Source of the DNA: Roseiflexus sp. RS-1
GTDB lineage: Bacteria > Chloroflexota > Chloroflexia > Chloroflexales > Roseiflexaceae
Direction of reading: 5' to 3'
Assembly (NCBI RefSeq): GCF_000016665.1
Contig: NC_009523.1
Coordinates: forward strand, 3,595,501-3,659,500
Length of the DNA stretch: 64,000 nucleotides
In this document: positions 48,546 through 57,609 of the stretch, piece after piece
How the letters are laid out: each line of letters starts with the position of its first letter
How positions within the stretch are numbered: the stretch's first letter is position 1
The notes under the pieces: generated by a model
Seen by the model: the letters and a program-made list of their open reading frames with translations, nothing else
The model's database searches: none
Told to the model about the DNA's origin: nothing
Program-made: the position numbers and the translations under genes

Positions 48546-48882
48546 TCTTCGTGTTATGAAGATTGAGCCCTTAATCCGGTCTGCGCCGCGTGCCGTCGGG
48601 CTGATGGAGATTGAGCATTTCATCCGGTCTGCGCCGCGCGCCGTCGGGCAGAGGAATAGCCGATAGCCGATAGCCGATCGGAAAGCTTGCCGTCGGGCAG
48701 AGGAATAGCCGATAGTCGATCGGAAAGCTTGCCGTCGGGCTCATGGAGATTGAAAATTATAGCAGTTCTCACAAAGATTGGTCTTGTCGGGCAGGGTTGC
48801 ACCCGCCATCGAAAGCGGACGCCGTGTGCGCCATCCCTCCGCGTGCTCCGCGTCTCTGTGTGCATCAGACCGGCTCACGCGG
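48546..48882. repeat. Repeat island left of IS110 copy 2
   Basis: Holds two units of GCCGTCGGGCTGATGGAGATTGA type, short CCGATAG heptad runs (48657-48680 and 48706-48721), an inverted copy of the GAGAACTGC promoter-like motif (about 48757-48770), and CCTCCGCGTGCTCCGCGTC at 48838-48856, which matches the uninterrupted target of IS110 copy 3. No gene is seen. Confidence 0.75.
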
Positions 48883-48899
48883 AGTAACTGTGTTGCTTG

Positions 48900-49862
48900 T
48901 CAAGGGGCGCTCGTATGCACAGCCGGATCCCAGGGCTTTTGCTGACGCAATATTGCGCCGAGAATAGTCAGCAGCTTGCGCATCGCAGCGACGATGGCGA
49001 CCTTGCGCGGCTTGCCAGCTTGACACAGGCGCTGATCGAAGGCGCGCCTGACCAGACGGCGCCGCGTGGCCGCCAGGGTCGCCATGTACAACACGCTGCG
49101 CACATCCCTCCTGCCGCCGGAGATATGCCGGGGTTTGTGCTGTGCGCCGCTCTGATTGGCATACGGCGCAACGCCCACAAAGGCCGCCGCTTCCGTGCGC
49201 TTGATGGTCCCCAGTTCGGGCAGGCGGAGCAGCAGGTTCCGTGCGGTGATCGCGCCGATGCCGGGCACGCTGTCGCGCAGCTCCCGTTTCCGGCGCACCT
49301 CGTCGGTGCGCTCCGCCTCGTTGTCGCGTTCCTGCTCAAGCGCACGGATCTCCTGATCCAGCCAATCAATATGCTGCTGGATGCCCGGGCGGAGGTTCGG
49401 CGCGGCAGCCGTCAACCGATTGATCTCAGCCGTCCGCATCTGAATCACCTGCTCCCGCCGGACCAGCAGGTCGCGCAAGGATGCGCGCTGCTCGTCCGTC
49501 GCTTGGTGGTGCGGCGGGCGCACCCGTTCGGCAAAGCGGGCGAGCAACCGGGCATCCAGGCGGTCGGTCTTCGCCTGGCGTCCTTCCGCGTGCGCCAGGG
49601 CGCGCACGCGGCGTGGCTGCACCCGCGCCGTCGGCAAGCCAGCCTGGAGCAGTTGGGCGAACACCATGCGCTCCAGCCCGCCGGTCGCCTCCAGCACAAT
49701 CAGGGTCGGCTGCAGGCGCTGGAGTCGCGTGACCAGGAGCTGGACACCTTCGTCGGTAGACGGTATCGTCTCGCGTGGCGCGTGCGGGTCGGCGCCAAAC
49801 GCCACATCCAGCGTCTGTTTGGAGACATCAATGCCGATAAAGAGCGACTCACGGGAAGCCAT
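48900..49862 (-). CDS. IS110 family transposase (copy 2)
   Basis: Intact 320-residue DEDD/Transposase_20 protein with Asp12, Glu58, Asp100, Asp103 and Ser248. Differences from copies 1 and 3 include GLPTARV, ARNLLLRLPELGTIKRTEAA and PRETIPSTDEG. The stop overlaps the right-end TTGACA box. Confidence 0.95.
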   Translation of the reverse strand: MASRESLFIGIDVSKQTLDVAFGADPHAPRETIPSTDEGVQLLVTRLQRLQPTLIVLEATGGLERMVFAQLLQAGLPTARVQPRRVRALAHAEGRQAKTDRLDARLLARFAERVRPPHHQATDEQRASLRDLLVRREQVIQMRTAEINRLTAAAPNLRPGIQQHIDWLDQEIRALEQERDNEAERTDEVRRKRELRDSVPGIGAITARNLLLRLPELGTIKRTEAAAFVGVAPYANQSGAQHKPRHISGGRRDVRSVLYMATLAATRRRLVRRAFDQRLCQAGKPRKVAIVAAMRKLLTILGAILRQQKPWDPAVHTSAP

Positions 49863-49881
49863 ACACAGAACCTCCTGAGGA

Positions 49882-50017
49882 AAACGGCGCCAGCCTTGCT
49901 AGCATATGCGGGTTTGAGGGCCCAGATAACTGTTCGGCTTGGTCGCGTTGAAGGACACGGCTACCCAACACTCCGCGGCGATCTCGTGAACCTGGCGCAG
50001 AACGGTATACCGTGTCC
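49882..50017 (-). ncRNA. Predicted bridge RNA of IS110 copy 2
   Basis: Identical to the copy 3 RNA at all guide positions. The actual insertion site of this copy (GCGC-CT-CCGCG) agrees with the left (CTGCGC) and right (CGCGGAG) target guides except at outer left positions. Confidence 0.72.
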
Positions 50018-50031
50018 CGTTAGATTATACT

Positions 50032-50837
50032 AGGCGCGGAGGCGCGGAGAGCGCGCGCAGGTCTTGCAAGGTCTGTCAGACGGGGCTGCACCCGTCGCTG
50101 GAAACGAGCGCTTCACGCGCCGCCTCGAGGCGGCGCCGTGGGGGGCACGGCATGCCGTGCCCCCACACCCGTCGCTGGAAGTGGGCGCCTCGCGCGACAC
50201 GGCAGACCCAACCAGGGGTCAATGTATCTGAGAACTGCTATAAATCCGCTCTACCGCGCTAGCCGTGGGGCTGAAGCCCTCGGCTAGCCAGGGCGAAGCC
50301 CGCCTGCGCGGGCTGGAGCGGATTATGTACTCAAAGACCATAAGCCCTCGGCTATGCAAGGCGAAGCCCGCCTGCGCGGGCGCGACGTTGCTCGTGCGGG
50401 CTGAAGCCCTCCCTGAGCACGGGGAAGCCCCTGCGGGGCTGGCGCGCGGGCGCTCGTGCGGGCTGAAGCCCTTGAGCATGTGGAAGCCCCTGCGTACCAT
50501 CGTCCGTTTCAGGCATCAGGACGCCCAAACTCCCCCTTCTCCCCGTGTGGGAGAAGGGGGCGGGGGGGATGAGGGGCAAAAGGCGCGGAATGCAGCACAC
50601 CGCGCATTGCTCCCAAGAACGCTCCCTTGAGAGGGGAATACTCCTCACCATCCGTGCGCATCCGTCATAGCGGCCCCTATCGGCTATCAGCCACCGACTA
50701 CCGACTACCGGCTATCGCCTATCGCCTATTAGCTATCGGCTATTTTAGTCTGGTTGCAGGCGAGGGGCGGACACGTTAACATGAAGCCTGTTCCAGCCAC
50801 TGCTGTGGTTGCGCTGCAACTTGAGATCGGCTATGCA
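50032..50837. repeat. Repeat island right of IS110 copy 2
   Basis: Contains a GAGAACTGCTATAAATCC motif (50229-50246), two AGCCCGC/GCGGGCT hairpin elements (50297 and 50367 regions), two GGGGAAGCCCCTGCGGGGCT-type units, one minus-orientation copy of the 111-bp C/G-rich family (50490-50590), and a degenerate CTATCGG heptad run (50685-50745). No gene is seen before the DUF6883 gene. Confidence 0.8.
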
Positions 50838-51170
50838 ATGAAGATCCCGAATGCTGATCGCGCCGTCATCGATGCAGGCAAGCTTGTTGACTACCTGCTG
50901 AACCCGGAGCATCGGCGCGGCGGCAGCAAAGCCGCCTTGCTTATCTCCTTCGGGTATTCCAGTGCAGCCTGGCAACAGCTGGAAGAAGCGCTACGTCGTG
51001 ATCACCTGTCCCAGGACGTATTCCGTGTGCGCCAGAGTGCGTATGGTACACGCTACGAGATCAGAGCACACCTGAGTACCCCAATCGGACAGCCGTTGAT
51101 GTTGCGGAGTGTCTGGCAGGTCGACACGGGAACGGATGTGCCCAGATTCATTACCGCTTACCCTGATTAA
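50838..51170 (+). CDS. DUF6883 domain protein
   Basis: The 110-residue product starts MKIPNADRAVIDAGKLVDYLLNPEHRRGGSKA, the typical opening of DUF6883, and ends with a TPIGQPLMLRSVWQVD strand. The function of the family is unknown, and it is often found next to DUF4926 genes in accessory regions. The start at 50838 fits the family; in-frame ATGs at 50754 and 50781 would add 19-28 residues. It is 13 bp upstream of the DUF4926 gene and the two surely form one unit. Confidence 0.7.
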   Translation: MKIPNADRAVIDAGKLVDYLLNPEHRRGGSKAALLISFGYSSAAWQQLEEALRRDHLSQDVFRVRQSAYGTRYEIRAHLSTPIGQPLMLRSVWQVDTGTDVPRFITAYPD

Positions 51171-51183
51171 CCCGGAGAAGTCT

Positions 51184-51447
51184 ATGGATTTCCCTCTCTA
51201 CGAAGACGTTATTTTGCTGATCGATATACCGGACGAGGGGCTTGCTGCGGGCGACGTCGGCACGGTTGTCGAGCGACACGATGTGCCCGGACTCGAACCA
51301 GGCTATAGTGTCGAGTTCTTCGATATGCTCGGGAATACCGTTGCGGTTGTGACGGTCGCAGCGAGTGCGCTGCGTCGCCCGACCGCCGCCGATCGCCCGG
51401 TGGTGCGCCAGGCGCGCGTCGAGTCGCCGGTGGGAGATGGCCGATAG
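51184..51447 (+). CDS. DUF4926 domain protein
   Basis: The 87-residue product matches DUF4926 (LYEDVILLIDIPDEGLAAGDVGTVVERHDVPGLEPGYSVEFFDMLG, a small SH3-like beta barrel). The ATG at 51184 has GGAGAAG upstream. Its stop codon TAG is the first heptad of a CCGATAG array. Together with DUF6883 it forms a two-gene module of toxin-antitoxin size in a repeat island; that role is inference. Confidence 0.72.
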   Translation: MDFPLYEDVILLIDIPDEGLAAGDVGTVVERHDVPGLEPGYSVEFFDMLGNTVAVVTVAASALRRPTAADRPVVRQARVESPVGDGR

Positions 51448-52924
51448 CCGATAGCCGATAGCTGATAGCCGATAGCCGATAGCCGATAGCCGATAGGGTC
51501 ATCGTTGACCATTGTTCCTATCCGCCGTGTCGCGCAAGGCGCCCGTGTCCAGCAAAGTGTAGACCGAAATTCATTTCGGTCATCGCGTGGGGTGCGCTAT
51601 TCCCAGGAGTATTCAACCTTGCCCATTAGGTTCGACCTTTGTGAGAACTGCTATAATCCGGTATTCACCTCTTGCCGTCGGGCTCATGGAGATTGAGCAT
51701 TAAATCCGGTATGCCGCGCTAGCCGTGGGGCTGATGGAGATTGAGAAATAAATCCGGTATGCGCCGCGTGCCGTCGGGCTAAAGCCCTCGGCTACACGAG
51801 ACGAAGCCCGCCTGCGCGGGCTAGAGCGGAATATTTCTTCAAAGACCATAAGCCCTCGGCTAGCCAAGGCGAAGCCCGCCTGCGCGGGCTATGGCGGAGG
51901 GAATACTCCTCATCATCCGTGCGCATCCGTCATATCCGTGCCAATCCGTGGTCTATTCCGACTCTCCGAGGCGAAGCCCGCCTGCACGGGCGCAACGTTG
52001 CGCGTGCGGGCTGAAGCCCTTGAGCACGGGGAAGCCCCTGCAGGGCTGGCGCGCGGGCGCTCGTGCGGGCTGAAGCCCTTCCTGAGCACGTGGAAGCCCC
52101 TGCGGGGCTACGGCGTTCTCACCGCTGAGAGCAATGGGCAAAAATGATTGAACTACGTGCGGCCTGGGTGCGCGGGCGTCCCCGCCCGCATGCGGAGACG
52201 GCGGGCTGATGGAGATTGCGAAATAAATCCGGTCTGCGTCGCGTGCCGTCGGGCTGAAGCCCTCGGCTATGCAAGGCAAAGCCCGCCTGCGCGGGCTATG
52301 GCGGAGGGAATACTCCTCACCATCCGTGCGCATCCGTCATAGCGGCGCCGATCCGTGTTCTATTCCGACTCTCCGAGGCGAAGCCCGCCTGCGCCAGGCT
52401 ATGGCGGATTATGTATTCAAAGACCATGACGCCGGGAGGTAGATGGTCAGTGTTCGCAAGATGCAATCTGGTTCGGGCGGTGTTTTCCGAACAGCATAAG
52501 GGCCGTGACCCATAGCAGATCACGGCCCTCGCGTATGCGCCGCTCCAGGCGTCGGCGGGTGTCCGCCTACCACAGGGAGCGGCGCGGGTACTGTTTGGCT
52601 CGCTCAGGGCAAACCGGGAACCGGCCTGTCGTTCTCCTTGAACACCCCGGCGCCGTGCCCCCCTGATTGACTCAGGGCGTCGCGGCGCATTTCCGGCGGG
52701 CGAGAAGCGCGATACCATAGCCAATAGCCGATAGCCGATAGCCGATAGCCGATAGCCGATAGGGTCATCGTTAGAGTTCGCGTTACGCGATGGTCGGCAC
52801 GCGCACGCCGTCGGCGTAAACGCCCTGGTTCGAGTCGCAAAGGCCGACTCCGCGGCCTCATGAGCTGCCGGGCGGACCGGAGCAGAGCCAATGACAACAG
52901 CAGGAATAGCCGACATCGCCGGAC
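51448..52924. repeat. Large repeat island with heptad arrays and hairpin elements
   Basis: No supported gene in 1.5 kb. Contents: a CCGATAG array (51439-51497) ending in GGGTCATCGTT; the hairpin GACCGAAATTCATTTCGGTC (51562-51581); a GAGAACTGCTATAATCCGG motif (51644-51662); at least four AGCCCGC/GCGGGCT elements (51780-52420); a single GCGGGCGTCCCCGCCCGC hairpin (52173-52190); and a second CCGATAG array (52724-52763), again ending in GGGTCATCGTT and followed by a 100-bp unit that recurs inverted at 59935-60050. Confidence 0.82.
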
Positions 52925-53299
52925 TTACGTCTCGTTCTTGAGTTTGCACACGCTAGCGACAAAGATTGCCGTCAGTTCGCTCGTTTCCGCCAGCAACGAC
53001 TCCAGCCGTAGCGCGGCAATCAGATCAGCCTTGACCAGTAAGCGCAGCCAGTAGGCCGTTTCTTCCAACTCCTTGATGCAGATCTGTTGCCTTGCGGCCT
53101 TATCAGCCAGGCTATGAGAACGGATCGCCTCAGCGTAGTTCGCGCCTACCGATGTACCTGAACGCAGCAGTTGTTTGCCGAGCACCTGAGCAACCTGGTG
53201 GCCTGACGCGGGATAATCCGGCAATGCGTTGTACACAGCAATAATGCGCAGCGCATAGTCCTCCAAACGCTCCATGAGTTGTTGTTCAAAAGGAGTCAT
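52925..53299 (-). CDS. Four-helix bundle protein (23S rRNA intervening-sequence protein family)
   Basis: The 124-residue product fits the four-helix-bundle family first seen in 23S rRNA intervening sequences: RLEDYALRIIAVYNALP, LGKQLLRSGTSVGANYAEAIRSHSLADKAARQQICIKELEETAYWLRLLVKADLI. The family is common in mobile or accessory regions and its function is not established. Here it is not in an rRNA gene but lies between two heptad-repeat arrays. Confidence 0.85.
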   Translation of the reverse strand: MTPFEQQLMERLEDYALRIIAVYNALPDYPASGHQVAQVLGKQLLRSGTSVGANYAEAIRSHSLADKAARQQICIKELEETAYWLRLLVKADLIAALRLESLLAETSELTAIFVASVCKLKNET

Positions 53300-53862
53300 T
53301 GACTTGCGTATCAGCTATTGGCCATCACCCATCCACCACCGCCATCCGCCATCCGCCACCAGACATCGGCCATCCGCCACCGGCTATCAGCTACCAGCTA
53401 TCGGTTATCGGCTATCAGCTATCAGCTATCGCCTATCGGCCATCCGCCACCAGACATCGGCCATCCGCCACCGGCTATCAGCTACCAGCTATCGGTTATC
53501 GGCTATCAGCTATCAGCTATCGCCTATCGGCCATCCGCCACCAGACATCGGCCATCCGCCACCGGCTATCAGCTACCAGCTATCGGTTATCGGCTATCAG
53601 CTATCAGCTATCGCCTATCGGCCATCCGCCACCAGACATCGGCCATCCGCCACCGGCTATCAGCTACCAGCTATCGGTTATCGGCTATCAGCTATCAGCT
53701 ATCGCCTATCGGCCATCCGCCACCAGACATCGGTCATCCGCCACCGGCTATCAGCTACCAGCTATCGGTTATCGGCTATCAGCTATCAGCTATCGCCTAT
53801 CGGCTATCGCCTATCGGCTATCAGCTATCGGCTATCGGCTATCGGCTATCAGCTATCGGCTA
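53300..53862 (+). repeat. Large CTATCGG heptad array with 91-bp higher-order repeat
   Basis: Nearly 560 bp of 7-bp units (CTATCGG, CTATCAG, CCATCCG and close variants). From 53348 to about 53800 they form five copies of a 91-bp unit (13 heptads), marked by AGACATCGG at 53361, 53452, 53543, 53634 and 53725. All three plus-strand frames stay open, giving spurious Ser-Ala-Ile-Gly-Tyr-Arg-Leu repeats. On the minus strand every frame meets TAG each 21 bp. The array abuts the stop codon of the NACHT-FGE gene. Confidence 0.93.
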
Positions 53863-56800
53863 TTAGCAAGAGGAGAACAAACGGGCGAGACGAAACCCGA
53901 TGATGACGAGGACGTGGCCAGGGTTGAGGACGTTGCGGCAGGCGCAACGGGCGCCGTCGCGAAGGCTGTTCCACGAGCCGCCGCGCAGCACGTATGTTCC
54001 ACCAGCACGTTTGTTTTTTGTGTAAAGACTTTCTGCGCTCACCTCGCCTTTGAACGGATACTTCAGAGGTGGCGTGCTGCACCACTCCCAGACATTCCCC
54101 GCCAGTTCCTCCGCCCCGCAGGCTGCCGCGCCGTGGGGGAAGATGCCCACCACCGAGGTTCCGCTGATCTTGCTCTCGTCGATGTTAGCCTGAATGCTGG
54201 CAATCATACTCCCGCTGGTCGCGGTTGTCAACTCCGCGCCCCAGGGGTACTCGCGCCGCCCGGTACGGGGGTCGCTGCCCGGCAGGGTCGGCGGGTAGGC
54301 CGCCGCCCGCTCCCACTCGGCCTCGGTGGGCAGGCGCACCTCCTCGCCCTCCTTCAGTACACCCAGGGCGCGCAGCCAGGCGTCGGCCCACCAGGCGAAG
54401 GCCGTGGCCGCATACCATGTGACGCCGACCACCGGGTGGTTGCCCTCGCCGGCCCGGTAGCGCGCGCCGGGCCAGAAGTACGGGCGGAACCCGTTATACG
54501 TTTCCGGGGTTTCTCCGTGCTGCTTCATCAGATCCTTCAGCCGATTCGCCGCCGCGACGGCTTCGGGCGCGCCGCGCCCGGCCAGGGCCTCGACGAAGAG
54601 CAGGTACTGGCGGTTAGTCACCGGGAAGCGCGCCAGGGCGTAGGGCCGGCGGATGGTGTAGTCGAACTGCGGCTCTTCGCGGTCGTATGTGCTGTTCGTA
54701 TCACCCATGCTGAACGTCCCCGGCTCGATGCGGTTCGCCCAGTAGTCGGGCTTCGTCAGGTCAAGCCCCGGACGCTCAGTATCGGCATCCAGCCGGTCGA
54801 GCATGGTGGCGGCGCGGTTGCGCAGCGCGGGGTCGGGGTGGGCGGCGCTGCGCCAGTCCTCCGTGAGGGCGGCGAGGGCGCGCAGGCGGGCGGTGGCTTC
54901 ATCGCGCAGGTCGGCGAGGTCCTCGACCACGCCGACATCGGCAAGAGCAGCGGCGGCGAGCAGCAGGTTTTCGGGATCGCGCCTGTCGAGCAATCCCCGC
55001 AGGAGCCGCTCCGTCTTACGGATCTGCTGACCATTGCTCCAGTAGCCGGCGGCGAGCAGCAGGGTCTCGCGCCAGCGCGCGTCTGCGCTGCGCTCCAGAA
55101 GAAACGCCACGCTGTCCGGCGCGCCGTCGCGGTTGTCGAGGCTGTCGAGCGCTCGCGCCGCCAGATACTCCTGAAACGTGTAGTGCGAAAAGGCATAGCG
55201 CTCCTCGCGCTGCTGGATGATCCCGCTGTCGACGGCAAGGCGGCGCAGCAGATCATGCACCCGCCTGTCGGCTTCTTCGCGGTCAATCTTCAATCGTTCG
55301 ACATACAGCGGGCTGAGCCATTCCTGCGCCTGGCGGAGGGTCACCTCGCGCACCTGCTGCGGCTGTTGTTGCATCGCGAGGGCGAGCGCTTCCAGCCGGC
55401 GTTGCTCGGACGCAAGCTGCGCAACGCTCGTCACCAGCGTGTCGCTGGCAACATTCTGCCTGCGCCAGAGGTCGAGGAGGAGTTCGATCAACTTCTCGTA
55501 CAGTTTCGCGCGCTGGTCGGGGAGCCGGACGCTGTTGAACTGGAGCAGCGCCATCACCGTCAGCAACAGCGGATTCGTCGCCATGTCGCGCAGGCGATCA
55601 TTGCGCTCAATGACTTCCCAGAGCTGCGCGGCCTGATCGGCAGCGGCGTCCTGTCGCCGCCGCCCGATCGCGTGCAGGCGCGCATACACGGCATCGAACC
55701 ACTTGCGCAGCAGCGCCTGCGCTTCCTGCTCATCGAGCGGGCTGAGGTGCCGCTCCAGGAAGTCGGGCAGGTAGACCAGCCCGCCGTAGCCTGCCGTGCG
55801 ACTTGCGACGACGTAGCGCTGCTTATCATACCGGCGCGCGAGATTGTCAATCACCTGCGCCAGGTACGCGCGGCGCTGTTCATCGCCCGCCTCGTCCAGT
55901 CCGTCGAGCAGGAGCAGCACGTTGCCGTCGTTCTTCCCGATCAGCGACGAGAGCGCGCCCTCCTGAATCTCGCAATGCCTTGCCGCCTCGCGATCCAGCC
56001 ACGTAAGGAACAGGTCGGCCGGCGCGCCAGCGTAGCGCTCCCGCTCCTGCGGCGGCAGTTCGCGCAGATCGGCCGGGATCGACGCGGCAAAAAGCGTCAG
56101 GCGCACATAGATGGGCAACGGCGCCCGCTGCAGATGGAGATGCAAACCGGCGGCATCGCTCGCCAGCAACGCAGCATCGCCCCGGCGATACGCCTCAGCC
56201 AGGCGAAGCGCGGCATAGCGCAGGGTCGTTGTTTTCCCGCTTCCCGCATCGCCAAGCAGCAACAGGCGCGTGGTAGTCACCGGCGACGGAGATTCATCAT
56301 CGCCTGATACCCCTCTGGTCGGAGGCGTCTGGCGCGCTGCCAGCAACTCCGGCTCACTCAGCAGTTCAAACACATACCTGCTGCGACGCTCCCCGGCGGG
56401 CAACTCCCGCTCCGGCCCTTGCCGCTCTTCGCCGCGCATGCGCCGGCGGTGGGCCTCAATCGCGCCGCGTTCGACAACCCGCAGCGGCACGTGAACCGAT
56501 TCGAGACTGAGTTGCACCTGCTCGGTGGCGATACCGAGCGGCTGCGTAAAACCGTACTCCGCCTGGAGCCAGTCGAGATAGTGCGTAATGCCGACCTGCA
56601 ACTGCTCCTGGAATTGTCGAGCTTGCCGTTCGGCTTCGAGCCTCTTCTTCTCTTCCTCACGCTGCACCTCATCTTCAACATCGCTCCGTACCCCGCCGAT
56701 GAGACGATCAACCCGGCGCAAGAGACGCTCGCGCCAGGGTTTCACAACGGAAACAGCGACAACCAGCGCCATGATGACCACAAGCAGCGCCGGCTGCCAG

Positions 56801-57105
56801 GCGAACAGGGTGACGAGGGTCTCAACCGGCTTCTCGCCGCTGAGAATCCGGTCAATGGCCTCCGGCACGGTGAGCGTCGGCTCAGGGGTCGGCAGCGCCA
56901 CGGTCGGCACGGGCGGCGCCACGGTCGGCGCGGGCGGCGCTGCGGTCGGCGTGGGTGGCGCCACAGTTGGCACGGGGGTTGCAGGGAGTGCTGTAGCCGT
57001 CGGCGCGGGCTGCTGCGCCGCCACCGGGTTGAGCGCGCCGAACACCAGCGCGACAGGCAGCGCGAGGGTGAGTGCAATACTGGAAGGATGTCGTCTGATG
57101 TGCAT
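53863..57105 (-). CDS. Membrane-anchored NACHT NTPase fused to FGE-sulfatase domain
   Basis: A 1080-residue protein: signal-like N-terminus (1-30), Pro/Thr/Val low-complexity repeat (about 33-78), membrane span (about 100-122), coiled-coil (about 130-170), NACHT/STAND NTPase with Walker A GDAGSGKTT (285-293) and Walker B LLLLDGLDE (397-405), a helical repeat region (about 560-810), and a C-terminal formylglycine-generating-enzyme-like C-type lectin fold (about 815-1080: FSMGDTNS, FPVTNRQYLLF, HPVVGVTWYAATAFAWW, RLPTEAEWERAAA, ELAGNVWEWC, VLRGGSWN, GFRLAR). The last 36 residues from Trp1045 look like a hypervariable region of a diversity-generating retroelement. Likely a conflict or signalling receptor; the FGE domain is probably a ligand-binding module, not an enzyme. 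Confidence 0.88.
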   Translation of the reverse strand: MHIRRHPSSIALTLALPVALVFGALNPVAAQQPAPTATALPATPVPTVAPPTPTAAPPAPTVAPPVPTVALPTPEPTLTVPEAIDRILSGEKPVETLVTLFAWQPALLVVIMALVVAVSVVKPWRERLLRRVDRLIGGVRSDVEDEVQREEEKKRLEAERQARQFQEQLQVGITHYLDWLQAEYGFTQPLGIATEQVQLSLESVHVPLRVVERGAIEAHRRRMRGEERQGPERELPAGERRSRYVFELLSEPELLAARQTPPTRGVSGDDESPSPVTTTRLLLLGDAGSGKTTTLRYAALRLAEAYRRGDAALLASDAAGLHLHLQRAPLPIYVRLTLFAASIPADLRELPPQERERYAGAPADLFLTWLDREAARHCEIQEGALSSLIGKNDGNVLLLLDGLDEAGDEQRRAYLAQVIDNLARRYDKQRYVVASRTAGYGGLVYLPDFLERHLSPLDEQEAQALLRKWFDAVYARLHAIGRRRQDAAADQAAQLWEVIERNDRLRDMATNPLLLTVMALLQFNSVRLPDQRAKLYEKLIELLLDLWRRQNVASDTLVTSVAQLASEQRRLEALALAMQQQPQQVREVTLRQAQEWLSPLYVERLKIDREEADRRVHDLLRRLAVDSGIIQQREERYAFSHYTFQEYLAARALDSLDNRDGAPDSVAFLLERSADARWRETLLLAAGYWSNGQQIRKTERLLRGLLDRRDPENLLLAAAALADVGVVEDLADLRDEATARLRALAALTEDWRSAAHPDPALRNRAATMLDRLDADTERPGLDLTKPDYWANRIEPGTFSMGDTNSTYDREEPQFDYTIRRPYALARFPVTNRQYLLFVEALAGRGAPEAVAAANRLKDLMKQHGETPETYNGFRPYFWPGARYRAGEGNHPVVGVTWYAATAFAWWADAWLRALGVLKEGEEVRLPTEAEWERAAAYPPTLPGSDPRTGRREYPWGAELTTATSGSMIASIQANIDESKISGTSVVGIFPHGAAACGAEELAGNVWEWCSTPPLKYPFKGEVSAESLYTKNKRAGGTYVLRGGSWNSLRDGARCACRNVLNPGHVLVIIGFRLARLFSSC
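53872..53973 (-). other. Candidate DGR variable region
   Basis: This is the 3' end of the NACHT-FGE gene, from the Trp of GGSWN to GFRLAR. Most codons where families usually show Asn are NNC here (AGC, GGC, TGC, GTC, CTC, GGC, CAC, GTC, CTC, GTC, ATC), the footprint left when AAC codons of a template repeat are randomised at adenines. No template repeat or reverse transcriptase is in the window. Confidence 0.5.
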
Positions 57106-57593
57106 CAGCGTCTCTCGGACAGAATGACGGGTTCACATCGCATACGGGCGCTGCGCCCATGATAATGATAATCGAGAGCGCATAGCGAGGCAATTTCCAG
57201 CACCGGAGGATAGGGGGTTCTGCTCTTTCCTGCCCTGAGCGCCCGGTTCCAGACAAAGCGCCCGGCGCTCCCGGCGGTGATTCTGTTGCGCCGCAGAGCC
57301 GCAGCGGACGCGGAGTCCTCATTTTGGCCGTTCTCACATATGGTCTTTGAATAAATAATCCGGTATAGCCCGCGCAGGCGGGCTTCGCCCTGGCTAGCCG
57401 AGGGCTTATGGTCTTTGAATAAATAATCCGGTATAGCCCGCGCAGGCGGGCTTTGCCCTGGTTAGCCGAGGGCTTCAGCCCCACGGCTAGCGCGGTATAG
57501 CGGAATAAATTCTCAATCTCCATCAGCCCCACGGCTAGCGCAGTATAGCGGATTTAATTTTCAATCTCCATATGTGCGACATTCCTCCGCGTG
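57106..57593. repeat. Repeat island upstream of IS110 copy 3
   Basis: Two inverted-orientation AGCCCGC/GCGGGCT elements with GGTCTTTGAATAAATAATCC spacers (57340-57500), then two TCTCAATCTCCATCAGCCC-type units, and the IS110 target CCTCCGCGTG-CT. No gene is seen. The NACHT-FGE promoter should lie within 57106-57330, but no clear -10/-35 pair was found. Confidence 0.75.
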
Positions 57594-57597
57594 CTAG

Positions 57598-57603
57598 TAT
57601 AAT
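57598..57603 (+). promoter_or_regulatory. Left-end TATAAT box of IS110 copy 3
   Basis: A perfect -10 hexamer 2 bp inside the element end. In the inserted form it has no matching -35. In a circular intermediate the right-end TTGACA (58724-58729) would sit exactly 17 bp upstream. Copies 1 and 2 are identical. Confidence 0.7.
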
Positions 57604-57609
57604 CTAACG

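Larger units (their letters stand above)
48883..50031 (-). mobile_element. IS110-family insertion sequence, copy 2
   Basis: A complete 1149-bp copy. Left flank CACGCGGAG and right flank GGCGCGGAGGCGCGG rejoin to the uninterrupted repeat seen at 43649-43670 and 58772-58795, which fixes the CT/AG core and the element ends to the base. Confidence 0.94.

Noticed and set aside
52780-52870. tRNA-like segment (GGTTCGAGTC)
   Set aside because: No acceptor stem, D-arm or anticodon arm can be drawn around it, and a related inverted copy at 59935-60050 does not keep the T-loop.
53300-53862. CRISPR array
   Set aside because: The 91-bp units are contiguous and built of heptads. There are no unique spacers and no cas genes in the window. 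The same reasoning excludes 59134-59900 and 22155-22460.
53299-56307. 1002-codon plus-strand frame over the heptad array and antisense to the NACHT-FGE gene
   Set aside because: The first part is heptad translation (all three frames are open) and the rest is the shadow of a well-supported minus-strand gene.
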